Positions 17,103-26,758 are shown, counted from the first letter of the stretch. The stretch: DNA of 50,651 nt from Candidatus Neomarinimicrobiota bacterium (GCA_022567655.1 JADFGO010000003.1:1-50651); one strand, 5' to 3'. Made by a program: numbers and translations. Notes: generated by a model not told the origin, from the sequence alone.

Positions 17103-20003
17103 ATGAGTTTTCAAGATGATCAGGAAATTTTGGAAAAATATCTTGACGAAAATCTGAACACGGTACTCGGGCTGAGACTTGCCGAAAGATATATAAGTCT
17201 GGATAACCTGGAAGGCGCCCATCAGACGCTCTCAGAGTTGCTTGAGTCACATCCCAATAACGCTACCGCCCTGTTTTTACTCGGAGAGATCGCATTTAAA
17301 GAAGGAAACAACGATAAGGCAAAAAGTCAGTATGAAGAGACGATTAAAATCGACCCAACATTTACAACGGCATATCATCGACTGATAATGATAAGCTCTG
17401 ACGAGGGAGATAATTCCGGAGCCGCTGACATCCAAAATCTTTTGAAACTGCTGAATCCATTGGATGACAGGGGAACCGGATCAACTGACGACGTTGAAGC
17501 CGCTGAAGTTACAAAATCGGAATTTTCGGAACGGGTTCTGAACAGACTCGATTTTGCTTTAAGTGAAAGCGCGGAAGAAGCTCCTGTATCAGATGAAACG
17601 ACCGAGGAAGCTGAACCGGAAACGGAGGCGACAGAACCCGATTCGGAAGATGAAAAAGACGCAGCGGAGGAAACTTCTGAAACTGAACCGGAAACGGAAG
17701 AAGAAATATCAACCGACGGTGAAGACGATTTAGCCGCGAAAGAGAGCATAGAAGTTCCTGAATCGACTGAAACGGAGACTGAAGAGACTATCGAAGATTC
17801 CGCTGAGTCGGATATAGATTCCGCAGTAGAGGATGAGAAAGAACCCGACTCTCCGGACACGGGCGAAGAGCAAGAATCAACACCGGCCGATGAGAGCGAT
17901 CCTTTCGGTTTGAGTTCAGGAGACTCGACCGATGATCAGGAAGACCTGTTGGACGAAACTTCAGAATCGGATGATGAGGATATGAGTTCATCGGAGGATA
18001 CGGAAGCCGCAGCTGCAGAGGAATCGGAGCCGGTTGTCAAAGAGGAAGACGATTTCGGAGTATCCGATATATCTGATGAAGATGAGACCAAATCAGAGGA
18101 GCCGTTGCCGGCTGACTCAGAAGAGATTCCCGCTGAGACCGAGACGACCGATAGTGACGATTCCGGTACCGGTGCCACAAAAGATGAAGCAGCAGATGTA
18201 GAAACAGAAACTGAGACGAAAGATGAAGAAACAATAGAGGAAGAGGCTGAGGAATTAAGCGAGGAGACTGGTTCCGGTGAGGATCCTTTTGAAGCAACTA
18301 CCCGGGAAGAAGATGAAGAGCCGTCGGGGGAAACGGAAGTGGAGGATCAGGATGCAGAAGCTGAAGTAGAATCCCCGGCTGATACTCAGGAGGAAGATAC
18401 TTCAGACAGCGAGACCGTAGAAAAAGACGAATCGTCAGAAGAGACAACTGAAGATGACACGGAGGATTCGAGTCAGGGAGATGAAGAAGTTGAAGAGCCC
18501 TCCGAAGTAGAACCTCAGGATGAAGAAGAGTCAGACGGAGAACCGGAAGCCACAGATCAAGATGCAGAGGAGATAGAAACCTCAGCCGAAGCACCGGAAG
18601 AAGAAAAGGAAACATCGGAAAGCGATGAATCGGAGCCGGTGAGCGAACCGCAAGAGGTTGAGGCTGAAGAGGATGCTGAAACCGTGGACACGGAGAAATC
18701 AGAAGAGACTACCGAGACTGCCGACGCCGAAATTGAGAGTGAGCCTGAGGAAATTGCAGCCTCTGATTCAGATGAGGTATCAGAAGAGACGGTTACTCAG
18801 GATGAACCGGAGGAAGGATCGGAGGAGACCGATTCATCAACGCCGGATGAATCAGACCTGAGCAGTTTAGTGGTTGATAAAGAAGCGCGTTCCTTTGAGA
18901 TGCCGCCTTTTTCGAAGGAAACGATTGCTGATGTTCAAAAGGAAACCGATATCGAATTGAGCGAGAGTGTCGATAAAGAAGAAATTGCTGAAGATATGAC
19001 AGAAGAAGGCGCCGAATCACATAACGTCCCTCTGGATAGTCAGACGGATGAAGAGGCTCCGGAAGAATCCGGGGAGGAGGGTTCAGCTGATAAAGTCATA
19101 GACGAAGATGAGTCGGGAGAGGGTGCGGAAAAGTTCAATGTCCCGATAGAATCCGCGTCGCCCCGGAAAGATGCCGGATTGGATCCTCCTGCTGATTACG
19201 AATCCTGGGTGGATAAAGACGCAACGCCGGAATCTATGACCTCCGGAAGTGAACCTCCGAAGGAGGATAAAGAAACGTTTGAAGGACTGCTGTCAGAGAC
19301 GGACGTTTCGGATGACGTTGAAAGTACGGAATCGCCGGAAGAAGAATCCGTTGATGAGGGGGGCGAAGAAATAACTACGGAAAAAGTCGATAATATCTAT
19401 AGTCTCACCGAGATAGAGGACGACGAAGATGAAGTCTCTCCGCTTCAGGCATGGTTTCTCGAAAGAAAATCCCTTCAGAATAACCAAGAACCGGAAGAGG
19501 CTGAGGAAGATAAGGATAAGGAAGAGGAACCGGCAGTGTTAACCGAACCGAAACCCGTGCCGTTTGCCGAAGATGTTTCGGGAGACTCAAAATCCGAATC
19601 CAACGATGATTCAGAGAAATGGGATAAGTTTGTTGAAACTGCAGTCAATAAAAGCGGAGAGGAGAGCAGTGAGAGCGGGAAAGATGAAAACAGGGGTGAA
19701 TCGGTTGTTTCTGAAATAGACACGGAGCTCCAAAATCTATTTGATGACGTTGTATCTACCGATGAAAACGGGGAAAATGAAGAGGATGAAAGCGCAAATG
19801 TCGATCCTCCGTCTGCGGCCGGCGGTTTGAAACTCAGCAGCGATCTGGCTACTTTTACTTTAGCGCAGATCTATATGAATCAAGGGCAGCTGACTGAAGC
19901 TCTATCGGTCCTCGATCTCCTGGATAAAAAAGGAGAAGACAAGGAAAGAGTGGCATCTATCAGGGAAGAGATCAGGGGAAAAATGGAAGCGAGGAATAAA
20001 TAA
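17103..20003 (+). CDS. Giant acidic TPR protein
   Basis: A 966-residue protein in three parts. Residues 1-125 form about three TPR units (AERYISLDNLEGAHQTLSEL; FLLGEIAFKEGNNDKAKSQY). About 140-900 is low-complexity and extremely rich in Glu, Asp, Ser and Thr, surely disordered and highly negative. The last 60 residues return to a TPR (ATFTLAQIYMNQGQLTEALS). Three similar short motifs stand out in the acidic tract: FEMPPFS (near 596), HNVPLDS (near 640) and FNVPIES (near 678); a hydrophobic island (NIYSLTEIE ... SPLQAWFLERKSL) lies near 765-790. No signal peptide is visible. GGAG six nt before the ATG sets the start. Function is unknown; a scaffold is a guess. Confidence 0.9.
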   Translation: MSFQDDQEILEKYLDENLNTVLGLRLAERYISLDNLEGAHQTLSELLESHPNNATALFLLGEIAFKEGNNDKAKSQYEETIKIDPTFTTAYHRLIMISSDEGDNSGAADIQNLLKLLNPLDDRGTGSTDDVEAAEVTKSEFSERVLNRLDFALSESAEEAPVSDETTEEAEPETEATEPDSEDEKDAAEETSETEPETEEEISTDGEDDLAAKESIEVPESTETETEETIEDSAESDIDSAVEDEKEPDSPDTGEEQESTPADESDPFGLSSGDSTDDQEDLLDETSESDDEDMSSSEDTEAAAAEESEPVVKEEDDFGVSDISDEDETKSEEPLPADSEEIPAETETTDSDDSGTGATKDEAADVETETETKDEETIEEEAEELSEETGSGEDPFEATTREEDEEPSGETEVEDQDAEAEVESPADTQEEDTSDSETVEKDESSEETTEDDTEDSSQGDEEVEEPSEVEPQDEEESDGEPEATDQDAEEIETSAEAPEEEKETSESDESEPVSEPQEVEAEEDAETVDTEKSEETTETADAEIESEPEEIAASDSDEVSEETVTQDEPEEGSEETDSSTPDESDLSSLVVDKEARSFEMPPFSKETIADVQKETDIELSESVDKEEIAEDMTEEGAESHNVPLDSQTDEEAPEESGEEGSADKVIDEDESGEGAEKFNVPIESASPRKDAGLDPPADYESWVDKDATPESMTSGSEPPKEDKETFEGLLSETDVSDDVESTESPEEESVDEGGEEITTEKVDNIYSLTEIEDDEDEVSPLQAWFLERKSLQNNQEPEEAEEDKDKEEEPAVLTEPKPVPFAEDVSGDSKSESNDDSEKWDKFVETAVNKSGEESSESGKDENRGESVVSEIDTELQNLFDDVVSTDENGENEEDESANVDPPSAAGGLKLSSDLATFTLAQIYMNQGQLTEALSVLDLLDKKGEDKERVASIREEIRGKMEARNK

Positions 20004-20017
20004 AAAGCGCTATAGGA

Positions 20018-21079
20018 ATCAGAAAAAAAAAGATATTAGAAGCAATATCAGAACTTGACATTGATTCAATATATCTCACGAAGTTGAGTAATGTCCGTTA
20101 TTCAACCGGATTCAGCGGGTCGGCAGGCAGTGCTGTTCTCACAGAAAACGGTTCTTTTTTTTTAACAGATTTTCGGTACGCAGAGCAGATAAAATCTGAA
20201 GTCACCGAGTACGATCATATAATCAGGCAGAATATGCTCGAATGCCTGAATGAAGTAAGTCTTATGCAGGCTGGCATGAAAGTCGGTTTTGAAGCGGATT
20301 ATATGTCGATTTCCGAATTGAACTTATTGAAGGAAAAATTTCCCAAAGTCGAATGGGTTGAGACTAATTTGATAGTCGAACGTGTGGCGGCCGTGAAAGA
20401 TGAGAATGAGATAGAATGTTTTAGAGCTGCCTGTAAAATTATTGATGCGGTTTTTGAGGAAATATTGGACATTATCAAAGAGGGTGTTACGGAAAACGAA
20501 TTGGCGGCTGAGGTTTCCTATCGCACGAAGATGATGGGATCCGAAGTCGATCCCTTTGAGCCTATAATAGCAAGCGGTTGGAGATCGGCTCTTCCCCACG
20601 GCATCTCTTCTACGAAGAAGATAAAAAAAGGCGAGATGCTCGTCATTGATTTTGGCGCAACGGTAGGCGGATATGCCGGCGATATGACCAGAACAGTTGC
20701 GGTAGGGGATCCGGATGAGAAAATGGTTCAGATATATGAAGTAGTCTTAGGCGCTCAGAAAGCCGCCGTTGATGCTGCAAAGGAAGGTATTTCGGGTGCT
20801 GAGTTGGACGCTGTCGCCCGTGGCTACATCAACGAACGGCATTACGGAGAACAGTTCGGTCATTCTCTTGGACATGGATTAGGTCTCGACGTGCACTCCT
20901 GGCCCCGGGTGTCTGAAGTAAATAAAGAACCACTCTTAACGAATATGGTAGTGACTATTGAGCCGGGTGTATATTTGCCCGGTCTCGGGGGAGTACGAAT
21001 TGAGGATGATATTGTGATCAAAAAAGACGGGTGTGAAAACCTCACGGGCTCTCCCAAGGAATTCATCTCTGTCGGATGA
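20018..21079 (+). CDS. M24-family metallopeptidase (Xaa-Pro aminopeptidase-like), unusual start
   Basis: A creatinase-fold peptidase of about 350 residues. The C-terminal domain shows the metal ligands: VIDFGATVGGYAGDMTRTVA (two Asp), HSLGHGLGLDVHSWP (His), TIEPGVYLPGLGGVRIEDD (Glu, Glu). The N-terminal creatinase domain begins RKKKILEAISELDID, then SIYLTKLSNVRYSTGFSGSA, which matches the family start, yet no ATG, GTG or TTG exists in frame before the TTG at 20084 inside the conserved block. The frame is open from 20000; likely starts are ATC 20018 or ATA 20033 behind AGGAA (20014-20018). A run of nine A (20023-20031) lies there. The true start is uncertain; the enzyme family is not. Confidence 0.85.
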   Translation: MRKKKILEAISELDIDSIYLTKLSNVRYSTGFSGSAGSAVLTENGSFFLTDFRYAEQIKSEVTEYDHIIRQNMLECLNEVSLMQAGMKVGFEADYMSISELNLLKEKFPKVEWVETNLIVERVAAVKDENEIECFRAACKIIDAVFEEILDIIKEGVTENELAAEVSYRTKMMGSEVDPFEPIIASGWRSALPHGISSTKKIKKGEMLVIDFGATVGGYAGDMTRTVAVGDPDEKMVQIYEVVLGAQKAAVDAAKEGISGAELDAVARGYINERHYGEQFGHSLGHGLGLDVHSWPRVSEVNKEPLLTNMVVTIEPGVYLPGLGGVRIEDDIVIKKDGCENLTGSPKEFISVG

Positions 21080-21978
21080 TAGACCTCTCTGTTGTAATTA
21101 CCACATACAATTCATCTCAATATATCGATGAGTGCCTGCAGGCTCTATTCAAAGAACTGAGTAACCTGAATGCGGAGATTATCATTGTCGACAACAATTC
21201 GACCGATGGAACTCTTGAAATTATACGGAATTTCATAAAATCGGAATCAGCGCAAAATGTTGATATTCGCTTGGTAACTAATGATTCAAATACCGGCTAT
21301 GCACCCGCTAACAATAAAGGAGTAAATCTCTCGTCCGGAGAAAAAATCCTGCTTCTTCACCCCGATGTCTTTATTCGCGAAAATAGCATTAAAACGATGA
21401 TCGAATATCTTGACAGCGAATCGGATGTAGGTATGGTCGCGCCTCAAATTCAATTTCCCGGCGGAAAAATTCAAGCATCGTGCAGGAGATTTCCGAACTA
21501 TTGGAGCGTGATCAACGAATCGCTCGGTCTAACGATACTCTTCAGCAAAAATCGGTTTTTCAACAGCTGGAAAATGGGAGATTTCGATCATAATTCATTG
21601 AGGGAAGTTGACCAGCCTATGGGCGCGTGCGTAATGGTGAAAAGGAAAACTATCGAGAAAATCGGGGGTATGGACGAGCAATTTCTCATGTTTTTCAATG
21701 ACGTTGACTGGTGTAAAAGAATAAAGGACGCGGGATGGAAGATCGTATTTAATCCGGAAGCCGTAGTTGAACACGTGCTGGGCGGAAGTGTCAGGCAAGT
21801 CCGTTCGAGTATGATACTGCAATCGCATATTGGATTTTACCGATATTTTGAAAAACATTTCAGAACTCCCTGGCAGCGGGGTATGAACCAGATTATGGGA
21901 TTGATCCTGTTTATCTCCGCTCTCCCGAGAGTTATACTTAATAGTGTCATTTCTTCGATAAAGGTTCGGAGCAGATGA
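21076..21978 (+). CDS. Family 2 glycosyltransferase (rhamnosyltransferase-like)
   Basis: A 300-residue inverting GT2 enzyme. The nucleotide-binding fold starts SVVITTYNSSQYIDECLQAL, then IIIVDNNSTDGTLE; HPDVFIRENS holds the DxD-equivalent metal site, MGACVMVKRKTIEKIGGMDE is the acceptor-side strand, and DVDWCKRIKDAGWKIVFNP holds the catalytic-base region. A C-terminal hydrophobic segment (IMGLILFISALPRVILNSV) probably anchors it to the inner membrane. The most similar class transfers sugars such as rhamnose to cell-surface glycans; sugar and acceptor cannot be predicted. It starts ATG overlapping the M24 stop as ATGA and overlaps the next gene by four nt. Confidence 0.9.
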   Translation: MIDLSVVITTYNSSQYIDECLQALFKELSNLNAEIIIVDNNSTDGTLEIIRNFIKSESAQNVDIRLVTNDSNTGYAPANNKGVNLSSGEKILLLHPDVFIRENSIKTMIEYLDSESDVGMVAPQIQFPGGKIQASCRRFPNYWSVINESLGLTILFSKNRFFNSWKMGDFDHNSLREVDQPMGACVMVKRKTIEKIGGMDEQFLMFFNDVDWCKRIKDAGWKIVFNPEAVVEHVLGGSVRQVRSSMILQSHIGFYRYFEKHFRTPWQRGMNQIMGLILFISALPRVILNSVISSIKVRSR

Positions 21979-24347
21979 TCACTGATATTACGAAAGCCGT
22001 CGGGATAGATGAACTGATAAATCTATGGTTAGATGACCCTGAGAATAGTTCAAATATTACGTACAGAAAAAAAATTCCGGAAAAGAGAGCCGAATTCGGG
22101 GAGATGCCTGCGGGTTTAGACGATAATATCCGAAAAGCGTTAAGCGAACGTGGAATCGAAGATCTGTACTCTCATCAGACGGAATCCATAAATCTCACCT
22201 TATCCGGTAAGAATGTCGTGGTTGTTACTCCGACCGCATCCGGTAAAACGTTGTGCTATAACCTTCCCGTCCTTAATGAATTTTTCAATGAAGGAGGGAG
22301 CTCTCTGTATCTTTTCCCGACAAAGGCGCTTGCTCAGGACCAACTAACCGAATTGAACCGGTGGCAGGAAACTCTCGGAACGAACTTAGGCGCTTTCACT
22401 TACGACGGAGATACTTCTTCCGGCAAGAGGTCACAAATAAGGAAATCAGCCAGGATTCTCATCACGAACCCGGACATGTTGCATTTAGGTATTTTGCCGC
22501 ATCACACGCGGTGGGCGGCTTTTTTCTCAAATCTCAAGTACGTTGTAATCGACGAAATGCACGTATACCGGGGGGTTTTCGGGAGTCACTTCGCGAATTT
22601 GATAAGGAGATTAAAGAGAATTTGCGATTTTTATTCCGCTTCCCCGCAGTTTATCTGTTCCTCGGCCACAATTGCGAATCCGGAGGAACTTGCAGAAAAT
22701 CTTATCGAGGATGAGGTCAGTCTCGTGGATAAAAGCGGGGCGCCCGCATCGGGTAAGGAAGTTCTCTTCTTTAATCCGCCGATGATAAATCATGAGTTGG
22801 GTATCAGAGCGAATTATCTCCGGGTCGCAAAAACTGTTGCCCGCTTTTTTCTGAAGAATATGATCCAGACTCTTGTATTTGCAACGAGCAGGATGAACGT
22901 AGAGATAATTCTCAAATATCTTCGTGACGATTTCGCCGGCATCCGTGACACTGATGAGTTCATCAAGGGGTACAGGGGGGGATATCTACCTTCTGTCCGA
23001 AGGGAAATCGAGAAGGGGCTCCGGGAAGGAACGGTTACAGGGGTTGTTGCGACAAACGCGCTCGAGCTGGGGGTCGATATCGGAGGGCTCGACGCATGCG
23101 TGATAGCGGGTTATCCGGGTTCAATAGCAAGCATGTGGCAGCAAGCTGGAAGGGTGGGAAGAAGGAGCGGAAATTCTATTGCGGTGCTTGTAGCCAGAAG
23201 TAATCCGTTGGATCAGTTCATCACGAATTTTCCCGATTATTTTTTCGGAAGGTCGCCGGAACACGGTCGTGTTAATCCCGATAACCCGCATATACTTATG
23301 GATCACATTAAATGTGCCGCATTCGAGCTTCCTATGAACGTTAATGAAAAATTCGGAAGCACAAATCTCGATGATATATTCAGCTATTTAGAAGAAAAGG
23401 GAGTGTTGCACCGGTCAGGTGATCTATACCATTACACAGAGGAAAAATATCCGGCTGACAGTACAAGATTGAGAAACATCGGCTCTAAGAACATACTTAT
23501 AGTAGATCGCTCGGATGGAGATAGAGTGCTTTCGGAAGTAGATTTTGACGCCGCCTTCAGGACTGTCCATGAAAACGCAGTATACATGGTCGAGGGAAGG
23601 AGATATATAGTGGAAAGACTCGATCTGAATGAGGGCAAAGCTTTCGTAAATAAGACCGAATCGGATTATTTTACGGTAGCGCAGACGCATTCTGAAGTCA
23701 GCGTAACAGCAAGCTACGATGTCGCTATGTATGGTCCCTCTTCCGTCGAGCACGGAGAAATAGAGGTTATCACGGAAACAACCGGTTTTAAAAAGGTGCG
23801 GTTTTATACGGGTGAGAACCTCGGTGAAGAGGAGCTGGACCTGCCGGCAAGAACTATTAAAACCACAGCTTATTGGTTCGTAATAAAAGAAGAGTTGACC
23901 GAATCTCTTGATTTCACGAGGGCTGAGATTATTTACGGAATCACCGGAATTACTAACGTGCTTCTTCATGTTGCTTCCTTCATTCTGATGTGTGACGTGT
24001 CCGATCTCGGCGTTAGCGTTGGGGATCGTTCAACCGAATGGTTTGTCAAGAGAGCAGCGGGTGATTTGATGATCAGGAAGAGAGGTAAATCGGGAGAAGC
24101 TATCGATCCTGACTCTTTAAAACTCTTTGAGCCCGTAATCTATATCTATGACAGCCATTCAGGGGGTGTGGGGTTCAGCCCGGTTTTGTTCCGGGAACAT
24201 TCTTCGCTTTTGACGAAAGCTGTTCGTCATATTGAGAAATGTGAGTGCGTAGATGGGTGTCCTTCCTGCGTGGGTCCGATGACCGAAATAGGTAATCGGG
24301 GGAAAGAGGCGTCCAAATCAATACTTGATGCGCTTTTAGCCGTTTAA
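21975..24347 (+). CDS. mrfA: DEXH helicase with DUF1998 domain (MrfA/YprA family)
   Basis: A 790-residue superfamily 2 helicase. Motif I is PTASGKT (near residue 86), motif II DEMH in VVIDEMHVYRGVFGSH (near 192), motif III SSATIAN, and motif VI QQAGRVGRRSGNS in the second RecA domain. The C-terminal DUF1998 part carries the zinc-binding cysteine cluster CECVDGCPSC (near 755-768). This order is that of Bacillus MrfA, which with the exonuclease MrfB repairs mitomycin C damage without UvrABC. An MrfB-like gene lies about 1.15 kb downstream in the same run, which strengthens the call. Confidence 0.92.
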   Translation: MITDITKAVGIDELINLWLDDPENSSNITYRKKIPEKRAEFGEMPAGLDDNIRKALSERGIEDLYSHQTESINLTLSGKNVVVVTPTASGKTLCYNLPVLNEFFNEGGSSLYLFPTKALAQDQLTELNRWQETLGTNLGAFTYDGDTSSGKRSQIRKSARILITNPDMLHLGILPHHTRWAAFFSNLKYVVIDEMHVYRGVFGSHFANLIRRLKRICDFYSASPQFICSSATIANPEELAENLIEDEVSLVDKSGAPASGKEVLFFNPPMINHELGIRANYLRVAKTVARFFLKNMIQTLVFATSRMNVEIILKYLRDDFAGIRDTDEFIKGYRGGYLPSVRREIEKGLREGTVTGVVATNALELGVDIGGLDACVIAGYPGSIASMWQQAGRVGRRSGNSIAVLVARSNPLDQFITNFPDYFFGRSPEHGRVNPDNPHILMDHIKCAAFELPMNVNEKFGSTNLDDIFSYLEEKGVLHRSGDLYHYTEEKYPADSTRLRNIGSKNILIVDRSDGDRVLSEVDFDAAFRTVHENAVYMVEGRRYIVERLDLNEGKAFVNKTESDYFTVAQTHSEVSVTASYDVAMYGPSSVEHGEIEVITETTGFKKVRFYTGENLGEEELDLPARTIKTTAYWFVIKEELTESLDFTRAEIIYGITGITNVLLHVASFILMCDVSDLGVSVGDRSTEWFVKRAAGDLMIRKRGKSGEAIDPDSLKLFEPVIYIYDSHSGGVGFSPVLFREHSSLLTKAVRHIEKCECVDGCPSCVGPMTEIGNRGKEASKSILDALLAV

Positions 24348-24377
24348 AAGTTTTAAAAGATAAGGTGTAGCAGAGTC

Positions 24378-25070
24378 ATGGAATATAAATGCGGGAATTG
24401 CGGTGCGGATATAACGGACGTCGACTCGGGTAAGTGTCCGAAATGCGGCAGTGAATTCGAAATTCCTATGGACCCGATTCCATGGGAAGATCGGGATAAA
24501 CTCGGCATAGTCGGCGCTTATACGGCTACGCTCCTGCTCTCGTTATCAAAACCCAATCAATTCTTCAAAAGAATGCCGGTCTCCGGGGGGTTCGCTAATC
24601 CTTTGATATACGCCCTTATATGCGGATTAATCGGAACCTGGTTTAATTTCTTATGGCAGATATTATTCGTATCCATGGGAATAATGGAGCCGGACCCACA
24701 ATCTCCCGACTCGACACTCGGGTTCAGCCTTCTGTTGGCAATCCTTTCTCCTGTGATCATTCCGGTGGGGTTATTATTGGGAACCGGAGCAATTCATATA
24801 GCGCTCAATCTGTTAGGCGTGCTGCGAAATAATTTTGAAGCCACCTTCAGAGTTGTGTGTTACAGCAGCGGCGCTACCGTATTGGGGATAATACCTATCA
24901 TCGGGAGTCTGGCGGGGGGTTTTCTGTCCATAGCTCTGGAGACGATGGGTCTAAGGGAAATATATCAAATCAGCACAGGTAAAGCGTTTGCAGCGATAAT
25001 GATTCCGTTCCTGTTCCTTTGCGGCGTGCTCTTCTTTGCGATCGTATTATCGTCCGCGCCGGGAGGTTGA
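24378..25070 (+). CDS. YIP1-family membrane protein with zinc ribbon
   Basis: A 230-residue protein. Residues 1-30 form a rubredoxin-like zinc ribbon with two CxxC knuckles (YKCGNCGADITDVDSGKC then PKCG), followed by a short linker with PIPWEDRDKLG and a YIP1-type domain of about five membrane helices (near 75-95, 115-140, 150-165, 172-190, 205-228). Functions of bacterial YIP1 proteins are unknown to me. It sits between the two MrfAB-like repair genes, 30 nt after the helicase, so cotranscription is likely but a role in repair is only a guess. Confidence 0.85.
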   Translation: MEYKCGNCGADITDVDSGKCPKCGSEFEIPMDPIPWEDRDKLGIVGAYTATLLLSLSKPNQFFKRMPVSGGFANPLIYALICGLIGTWFNFLWQILFVSMGIMEPDPQSPDSTLGFSLLLAILSPVIIPVGLLLGTGAIHIALNLLGVLRNNFEATFRVVCYSSGATVLGIIPIIGSLAGGFLSIALETMGLREIYQISTGKAFAAIMIPFLFLCGVLFFAIVLSSAPGG

Positions 25071-25513
25071 TTATCCATACAAACCTTCTGACGAATCAGG
25101 ATTTAAGGGAGTTCTCAAAATCAAGCGCGAAGAGACTCGGGTATTTTTTCTCCGCATCGGCGCTGATGATTCTTGCCGTCACGAAAACGATTTTCCCGTT
25201 GCTCGAAGGAATGAATTTGTGCCCTCTACGGAGCTATACCGGAATCCCATGTCTCTCATGCGGAGCGACACGGAGTGCGGTCTTGATCGGAGAATTTGAA
25301 TTGTTCGAGGCTTTGAAAATGAACCCGTTATTTACGTTATTGGTCATTGCCGGAGTTCTCTGGGGTCTGTTTTCACTGCTGATGACTCTCTTGAATATCG
25401 ATGGAAAATTTGAGAGACCCGGATTATCGAGAGAAAAATCCCGGTTAATCATCCTGTCTTTGTTGGTGTCGAACTGGATTTATCTGATAATGAGATCGGG
25501 CTCATGGACATAA
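25067..25513 (+). CDS. DUF2752 membrane protein
   Basis: A membrane protein of about 148 residues of the DUF2752 family, recognised by CPLRSYTGIPCLSCGATRSA, the family's Cys-rich signature after the first helix. Three helices are visible: about 25-40, 90-110 and 130-145. DUF2752 has no established function that I know. The start is uncertain: TTG 25067 overlaps the YIP1 stop with GGGAGG directly before it (too close for a usual RBS), and another TTG in frame at 25019 would overlap YIP1 further. It overlaps the exonuclease gene by ten nt. Confidence 0.8.
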   Translation: MIIHTNLLTNQDLREFSKSSAKRLGYFFSASALMILAVTKTIFPLLEGMNLCPLRSYTGIPCLSCGATRSAVLIGEFELFEALKMNPLFTLLVIAGVLWGLFSLLMTLLNIDGKFERPGLSREKSRLIILSLLVSNWIYLIMRSGSWT

Positions 25514-26748
25514 GGGACAGATTAGAATTCAGCTATAAAGAACGGCAGAGCAGGGCGGGCGATTCAAACAGAAACGCTCGGAGGAACGCCGAAAAAGAAA
25601 ACCAGCCAAGAGAAAATGACATCTCGAAGTATGTGACGGGTTCTTACGTGCCGACGAGCAGCGGAGAGATTTTTTTGGCCAGACACACATATGATATCGA
25701 TCATCTTCACGGAGATTATGTAGTCGGAAGCATAGAGGAATTAAAAGGTAAGAATCTGAAGATTCTTTCTCCGACAGGCAGTGAAATCGGTTTCGACCAC
25801 CGCAAAGTTTTGTTCCTTGATACGGAGACTACAGGGCTTGCGGGAGGCTCGGGGACTGCTGCTTTCCTCATAGGATTAGGATACTTTCTCGAAAATAAAT
25901 TCATCGTGGAGCAGTTATTCATGAGGGATTACGACGAGGAAGCCCCGATGCTCAATCTGCTTGCCGAAAAAGCGAGAGAATTTGATCAGATTGTAACGTT
26001 TAACGGCAGAAGTTTTGATCTCCCTCTATTAGAGACCCGCATGATATTGAACAGGATCGAACCCGCCCTGAGCTGTCTGAGGGATATTGATCTTCTCCAT
26101 CCGGCGCGGAGAATATGGGGATTGAGTCTGAGCGACTGCCGGCTCGGAACTCTCGAGGAGGAGATACTCGGCTTTGAAAGAACAGAAGACGACATTCCCG
26201 GTTCGCTGATCCCCGGATTATACTTTGATTATATCCGCTTCGGCAACGTCGATCCCCTTTATAAAGTATTTTATCATAACGAGAAAGACGTTCTGTCGAT
26301 GATAGGTATTCTTCATAAGGAATTCAGCTACCTTTCAAACCCTCTGAACGAAAAATCCGCTAAACCGCTCGATTTATATAACATGGGTAAATATTTCGAG
26401 CAAATGAGAGATTGGACGACGGCTCTCGCATGCATTCAGAAAGCGTCGCCCGGTCTGAACGAAAGCTACAGGAGGGATTCGCTCATACGGTTGTCGATGA
26501 TCCACAAAAAAGAAGAGAGGTGGGAAGAAGCGGTAGGGATCTGGAAAGACCTTGTACATGAAAATAACAGATTTCATCTTCTGCCGTATGTTGAACTGGC
26601 GAAGTATTATGAACATAGAGAAAAGAAGCTTGAAACGGCTCTCGACTTCGCAAAAGATGCATTAAATAATCTTTCGAAAAGGAGAGTAACGGAGATCGAG
26701 CATGTGAAACACCGTATAGCAAGATTAGAGAGAAGACTGGGATATTGA
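25504..26748 (+). CDS. mrfB: DEDDh exonuclease with TPR tail (MrfB/YprB family)
   Basis: A 414-residue protein with an RNase H-fold exonuclease domain, residues about 95-285. Catalytic acids are seen in LFLDTETTGLAGGSG (D, E), IVTFNGRSFDLPLLETR (D) and VFYHNEKDVLSMIGIL (H, D), the order of the DEDDh group. The C-terminal 120 residues form TPR-like helices (DLYNMGKYFEQMRDWTTALA; EERWEEAVGIWKDLV). Size and layout match Bacillus YprB, the MrfB exonuclease working with MrfA. The N-terminus (1-40) is charged and likely flexible. The start ATG overlaps the DUF2752 gene. Confidence 0.9.
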   Translation: MDIRDRLEFSYKERQSRAGDSNRNARRNAEKENQPRENDISKYVTGSYVPTSSGEIFLARHTYDIDHLHGDYVVGSIEELKGKNLKILSPTGSEIGFDHRKVLFLDTETTGLAGGSGTAAFLIGLGYFLENKFIVEQLFMRDYDEEAPMLNLLAEKAREFDQIVTFNGRSFDLPLLETRMILNRIEPALSCLRDIDLLHPARRIWGLSLSDCRLGTLEEEILGFERTEDDIPGSLIPGLYFDYIRFGNVDPLYKVFYHNEKDVLSMIGILHKEFSYLSNPLNEKSAKPLDLYNMGKYFEQMRDWTTALACIQKASPGLNESYRRDSLIRLSMIHKKEERWEEAVGIWKDLVHENNRFHLLPYVELAKYYEHREKKLETALDFAKDALNNLSKRRVTEIEHVKHRIARLERRLGY

Positions 26749-26758
26749 CGGAATATAA

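Noticed and set aside
17375-19723. Ser- and Leu/Pro-rich open frames on the minus strand inside the acidic TPR gene
   Set aside because: They are the mirror of Glu/Asp codons in the low-complexity tract and show no protein features of their own.
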